DNA from: Acholeplasmatales bacterium
GTDB lineage: Bacteria > Bacillota_I > Bacilli_A > Izemoplasmatales > Hujiaoplasmataceae
Length of the DNA: 24,923 bases
Assembly: GCA_003477305.1 (NCBI GenBank)
Contig: DMTN01000042.1
Span: 1-24,923 of the forward strand
Direction of reading: 5' to 3'
Below the pieces are notes generated by a model that worked only from the letters and a program-made list of their open reading frames with translations, did not search any database and had not been told where the DNA came from. Position 1 is the stretch's first letter, and each line of letters begins with the position of its first letter. Made by a program: the position numbers and the translations under genes. Positions 22,272 through 24,923 of the stretch are shown here, piece by piece.

Positions 22272-23036
22272 TTAGAATTCCTCGTAAACGTGAGTCACGG
22301 TGAAATCCATCTGGAACTTGATGCCTCCGCCGACGATGTTCAGGTTGTGGTCGGCGTCTTCGCCTTCAAACCACAAAACCACGGTGACTTTCAGGACGGC
22401 ACCCGGTTGAAGGGCGGTGTAGTTCTTGGTCATCACGGTCGTGTTGCTCGTGAACGGCTCGGTGTCGAGTTCCGGTTCTCCCGGATGATCGCCCCGCTCC
22501 GTCTGGAGCCTCGCGAAGGTGAGGCCGACGGCGTCGAAGATGACTCTGACGCGAATCGCGTCTTCAGCGCCCTTGGTGGCGGACACGACCGTGATCGCAG
22601 CCTGCAAGTCGACCATCAGGTCGCCGGCATTCTCGACGTAGAACGTGTAAACCATCAGCGATTCGCCGTTGTTGGAACCGTCGACCGACGTCAGGTACGA
22701 ATCGTCCGGGACGCAGACGTCGTGACCGAGTTCGAAGGTCGAGTATTCCGTTCCGCACAAGGCGGTCATGCCGTCCGCGCTTTCGACTTTGCCAGACACG
22801 AGCCGGGAGGTGAATTCCCGCGTTACCGCATTCTCATACATCGTAATGCCGGCGCTCTGTGCCATGCGGTCGACCGTGACGGTGAAATTGCCGACGACCT
22901 GGCCGTAGTACGAAATCGCGAAGATCAGGAAGGTGAGGACGCCGCTGGCCATGATGCCCCATCGGCTCGCTTTGGCGACTCGCGCCGCACGGGATGCGGC
23001 GATGACCCGCTGTGCCAATTTTGCTTTGAGGCCCAT
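22272..23036 (-). CDS. Divergent membrane-anchored or secreted companion of the TasA-like proteins
   Basis: 254 residues. A long basic N terminus (about 1-26, many Lys/Arg/Ala) precedes a hydrophobic segment (about 27-47), then Y-Y-G-Q-V-V-G-N-F-T-V-T-V-D. That last part resembles the start of a TasA-like mature chain but lacks the A-W-F junction, so it may stay anchored. Two Cys (C-G-T-E and V-C-V-P-D) are close enough for a disulfide. The C-terminal half has V-Y-T-F-Y-V-E-N-A-G and V-V-L-W-F-E-G-E-D-A-D, the latter matching the I-E-G-W-D position of the other copies, so it is a distant member of the same fold family. As the first gene after the riboswitch it could be the anchor or initiator for the polymer, a TapA-like role (inference). 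An in-frame ATG at 23048 is only 1 nt from GGAGG; the ATG at 23036 is 13 nt away. The start is uncertain. Confidence 0.85.
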   Translation of the reverse strand: MGLKAKLAQRVIAASRAARVAKASRWGIMASGVLTFLIFAISYYGQVVGNFTVTVDRMAQSAGITMYENAVTREFTSRLVSGKVESADGMTALCGTEYSTFELGHDVCVPDDSYLTSVDGSNNGESLMVYTFYVENAGDLMVDLQAAITVVSATKGAEDAIRVRVIFDAVGLTFARLQTERGDHPGEPELDTEPFTSNTTVMTKNYTALQPGAVLKVTVVLWFEGEDADHNLNIVGGGIKFQMDFTVTHVYEEF

Positions 23037-23066
23037 ACTGCGGTCCATCCCTCCGTTTCGACTTGG

Positions 23067-23125
23067 AAGCGGCTTTTCTTACCTATAAAAAAAGCCACTA
23101 CCCTTCTTGGACACGGCCGCTTTTC
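23067..23125 (-). promoter_or_regulatory. Second attenuator-like structure in the leader
   Basis: On the minus strand a segment containing AAAAGCGGC can pair through AAAAGC with a downstream GCTTTT that leads into seven T (terminator-like, 6 bp plus a short inner stem). Alternatively its AAGCGGC (23116-23122) can pair with GCCGCTT (23067-23073), just upstream of the Shine-Dalgarno. The two pairings exclude each other. Between it and the riboswitch lies a 12-bp palindrome (23141-23152). Weak thermodynamics make this tentative. Confidence 0.4.
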
Positions 23126-23164
23126 TTTCATCGAAGCAGGGTGCGATCGCACACATGTCCTATG

Positions 23165-23204
23165 AAATAAAAAAGCGCCCTCATCCTAGAAACAGATAAC
23201 GGCA
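23165..23204 (-). terminator. Riboswitch expression-platform terminator
   Basis: On the minus strand TGCCGTTATC (23195-23204) pairs with GATGAGGGCG (23176-23185): nine pairs including wobble pairs, one mismatch, 9-nt loop. C and six T follow at once. Its 5' arm is the 3' end of the aptamer, so ligand-folded aptamer and terminator compete. This predicts that c-di-GMP switches expression ON. Confidence 0.75.
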
Positions 23205-23272
23205 ACTGGCTGCCATCTTTCGAAGGCCCTATAGCTTTGCGTCGCTAGATTTCTCTAACTTTGCTCTTTACG
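23194..23272 (-). promoter_or_regulatory. Cyclic di-GMP-I (GEMM-I) riboswitch aptamer
   Basis: The RNA starts near 23272, directly after a consensus promoter. It shows the class I hallmarks in order: GCAAA; a helix capped by a GAAA tetraloop (GTTAGA-GAAA-TCTAGC); the highly conserved GACGCAAAGC; the A-GGG-CC part of P2; then ATGGCAGCC and AGTTGCC closing the junction. In class I aptamers the GAAA loop docks onto P2, and the ligand stacks between the two helices. The following terminator shares the last aptamer strand. It controls the TasA-like gene set beginning at 23036, tying surface-protein output to the c-di-GMP level. No diguanylate cyclase or phosphodiesterase is encoded in the window. 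Confidence 0.93.
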
Positions 23273-23278
23273 ACTGTA

Positions 23279-23307
23279 ATTATAAATCCGTTTAAACGGG
23301 ATGTCAA
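23279..23307 (-). promoter_or_regulatory. Consensus sigma-A promoter of the riboswitch-controlled operon
   Basis: TTGACA (23302-23307), 17-nt spacer, TATAAT (23279-23284): a perfect consensus match. Strong constitutive initiation would leave control to the riboswitch. The spacer contains a CCGTTTAAACGG palindrome. The 99 bp further upstream (23308-23406) hold nothing I recognise. Confidence 0.95.
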
Positions 23308-23406
23308 GCAGATTGATGCGATTTTTGCACGATTTTTTGAGATTTTCGTCGATTCCCGTCAAAAAACACCATCGCGGTCGTCATCTTCGCCGTTTGACGC
23401 TTCGTA

Positions 23407-23432
23407 CGGGCGCGCAATGGTTCGCGCGCCCG
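23407..23432 (-). other. GC-rich hairpin after the alpha/beta hydrolase gene
   Basis: A perfect 9-bp stem of G and C only (arms 23424-23432 and 23407-23415, 8-nt loop) sits 26 nt after the hydrolase stop codon. No T-run follows directly, so it is an atypical terminator or a 3'-end stabiliser. Confidence 0.6.
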
Positions 23433-23458
23433 ATCGGAAGCGGAGCGGGCGGGGCCGC

Positions 23459-24340
23459 TCAAAGGAGAAAACGCGTGATGTGGTCCGCGAGTTCAGCGGG
23501 TTTGTCGACGAGCGGCGAGTGTCCGCAGTCGTCCAGTTTCACGTACGTCGAGGGTCCGGGGATGCCTCGGATGTTGTCGAGGACCATCGCTTCTAAAACG
23601 ACCCGGTCGAGCGCCCCCCAGAAATGGAGGACCGGGCAATGGATCTTCGCGATTGCATTCGTGCCGGCGCGGTAGAAGTTCGGTTCGGCGCCCATGTTCA
23701 GGCACGCGAGCGCGAAATCGACGTCGGCGAGGCAGCGCTGCTTGAGGGTCTCGCCAATCCAGAGCGCGTTCTGTTCGTGGGTCGGTTTGTTCTTCGTGTA
23801 GATCGTGAGGTCGTAGATGTAGCTCATGAAGGCCGCGTTCTTGGCATTCAGCGCGTCGATCACCGGTTTCACCTGAAGCGGATCGTTTGCCATCTCGTCG
23901 GCGGAGGCGTATGCCGCGCCGATCTCTTGCTGAAAGGCCGCGTTCTTCTTGAAAATCGGATAACCGCGATGGGTGGTGGCGTCGATCAGGATCAGTTTTT
24001 CCGTCATCTCTGGATACGCCGCGGCGAATTCCATCGCGACGCCGCCGCCGAGGCTCCAGCCGAGGATGGAGGCTTGCTTCACGCCGAGGGCGTCGAGGAA
24101 GAGCTTGATGTCGCCGGCGAGTTCCAAAAGCGAGCCGGTGCGGTGGACATACGAGGAGTCGCCGAACCCGCGCAGATCTGGCGCGAGGACGCGCAGGTCC
24201 GCCGGCAGGCGCTCCATCAAAGGCGTGTAGTAGACCGAGGAGGACAGGTTGCCGTGGATCAGGACCAGCGTCTTCGGTCCCGTTCCGGTTTCGAGATAGC
24301 TGTAGCTTTCGCCGTTTTTGAGGCTGATTTGCTTTTTCAT
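23459..24340 (-). CDS. Alpha/beta hydrolase fold protein
   Basis: A 293-residue cytoplasmic protein, normal length for the fold. Oxyanion region L-I-H-G-N (27-31), nucleophile elbow G-W-S-L-G-G (Ser96), acid Asp in G-A-L-D-R (about 245) and His in C-G-H-S-P (about 274) complete the catalytic triad. D-L-R-G-F-G-D-S is the typical strand-4 loop. The substrate cannot be read from sequence; esterase, lactonase or peptidase are all possible. I start at the ATG at 24340, with AAGGAG 7 nt upstream; the track-like upstream extension from 24388 would overlap the preceding gene. It follows a second hydrolase gene by 25 nt, so the two form an operon, possibly by duplication. Confidence 0.92.
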   Translation of the reverse strand: MKKQISLKNGESYSYLETGTGPKTLVLIHGNLSSSVYYTPLMERLPADLRVLAPDLRGFGDSSYVHRTGSLLELAGDIKLFLDALGVKQASILGWSLGGGVAMEFAAAYPEMTEKLILIDATTHRGYPIFKKNAAFQQEIGAAYASADEMANDPLQVKPVIDALNAKNAAFMSYIYDLTIYTKNKPTHEQNALWIGETLKQRCLADVDFALACLNMGAEPNFYRAGTNAIAKIHCPVLHFWGALDRVVLEAMVLDNIRGIPGPSTYVKLDDCGHSPLVDKPAELADHITRFLL

Positions 24341-24365
24341 GAACTCACTCCTTCTTTTGTGTGGT

Positions 24366-24923
24366 CTAGATTGCGTATTCGGTGTCACGGACGTTGACGA
24401 ATCCGATCACGAGCATCGAAAACAAAAGCGGACGTTCATACATCGAGGCATGTCCCGCAAGCGGGATCTTGATCCATTCGGAACCGGGGATGAGGTCGTA
24501 GAGTTCGCGTTGCCGGTCGACGGGCGTGAGATAGTCCTCTTCCGCGCTGACGATGAGCGTCTTGGCGGTGATGCTTTTCAGGCGGTCCTTGACGTCATAG
24601 GCTTCGGCGGAAATCGTCAGACGTTCCATCGCGTCGAGGAAGACCGGGTTCGAGAAAATCGGGACGAGCAGCTTCTCGCGGTTCTTCATCCACGCAAGAC
24701 GCGTTCGGTAATAATGGGGCGAATAGATGACCGGGATCGTCGTCTGATAGTATGCCGATCCGTCGCGGGTACGTCCGGTGGCGATCCAGCCGCGGCCGAT
24801 ATCCTTCAGCCACGGGCCGGTGGCGGCGGTGGTGTTGAAGAGGACGAGGCGGTCGACGCGGTCGGGATGCTGAATCGCAAACAGGATGCCGACTTCGCCG
24901 CCGTAGGAGATCCCGACGATCGA
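24366..24923 (-). CDS. Alpha/beta hydrolase fold protein (5' end outside window)
   Basis: The C-terminal 185 residues are visible; the start lies beyond the right edge. The fragment opens just before the nucleophile elbow G-I-S-Y-G-G-E. The acid Asp is in A-E-E-D-Y-L-T-P and the His in A-G-H-A-S-M, so the triad is intact. The pattern is that of small-molecule hydrolases of the enol-lactonase/haloperoxidase type; the substrate is unknown. It ends in TAG, 25 nt before the next hydrolase gene, with no terminator between, so they are likely co-transcribed. Confidence 0.88.
   Translation of the reverse strand, partial: SIVGISYGGEVGILFAIQHPDRVDRLVLFNTTAATGPWLKDIGRGWIATGRTRDGSAYYQTTIPVIYSPHYYRTRLAWMKNREKLLVPIFSNPVFLDAMERLTISAEAYDVKDRLKSITAKTLIVSAEEDYLTPVDRQRELYDLIPGSEWIKIPLAGHASMYERPLLFSMLVIGFVNVRDTEYAI

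Noticed and set aside
22925..23152. A 75-codon open frame from a GTG at 23152.
   Set aside because: It overlaps the 254-residue gene in another frame, has no ribosome binding site, starts in a palindrome, and has no membrane or family features.
23141..23152. GCGATCGC as a HIP1-type repeat.
   Set aside because: HIP1 is a cyanobacterial genome-wide repeat; a single occurrence within a palindrome here has no such meaning.
1..24923. tRNA, rRNA, CRISPR, IS element or phage genes.
   Set aside because: Looked for on both strands; no cloverleaf, no regularly spaced repeats and no transposase or integrase motifs were seen.

Overview
This window carries 18 protein-coding genes, all on the minus strand; the gene at each edge is cut by the window boundary. 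Several genes end in TGA and use TGG for Trp, so the standard bacterial code applies. Strong AGGAGG-type ribosome binding sites, near-consensus sigma-A promoters, Rho-independent terminators, SipW/TasA-type secretion, a pyruvate:ferredoxin oxidoreductase and a cyclic di-GMP-I riboswitch together suggest an anaerobic Bacillota. A relative of the Acholeplasma/Izemoplasma/Erysipelotrichia lineages with raised GC is my guess, inferred from gene style only.

In transcription order (right to left), the right edge (24923-23459) holds two adjacent alpha/beta hydrolase genes. Next comes a 10-kb locus (about 23307-12756) that is the centre of interest. It starts with a consensus promoter, a c-di-GMP-I riboswitch with its own terminator, and a second attenuator-like leader. 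Four secreted-protein genes follow: one divergent N-terminally anchored protein and three TasA/camelysin-like proteins with SipW-type signal peptides. A 266-bp spacer with two long inverted repeats and a new promoter leads to a second gene set: a SipW-type signal peptidase, a membrane-anchored McrB-like AAA+ ATPase, a 627-residue protein with a DUF2357/McrC-like N-terminal part and a long coiled coil in place of a nuclease, two more TasA-like proteins, an internal terminator, and a second SipW-type peptidase. I read this as a c-di-GMP-controlled surface-fibre or matrix system coupled to a McrB-like AAA+ machine at the inner face of the membrane. The coupling is inferred from gene order and domain content.

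The left half is mostly housekeeping: a YycJ-type metallo-hydrolase translationally coupled to a choline-kinase-like protein; nifJ (pyruvate:ferredoxin oxidoreductase) with its own promoter and terminator; a large membrane-anchored PrsA/SurA-like foldase candidate; a cation-diffusion-facilitator transporter with a manganese-type metal site behind a structured leader; and a very large lipoprotein made of repeated carbohydrate-binding-like modules that runs off the left edge. The foldase and lipoprotein fit a cell that invests heavily in secreted and surface proteins.

I see no tRNA, rRNA, CRISPR array, transposase or phage gene. All calls come from reading the sequence by eye; no database search was run.
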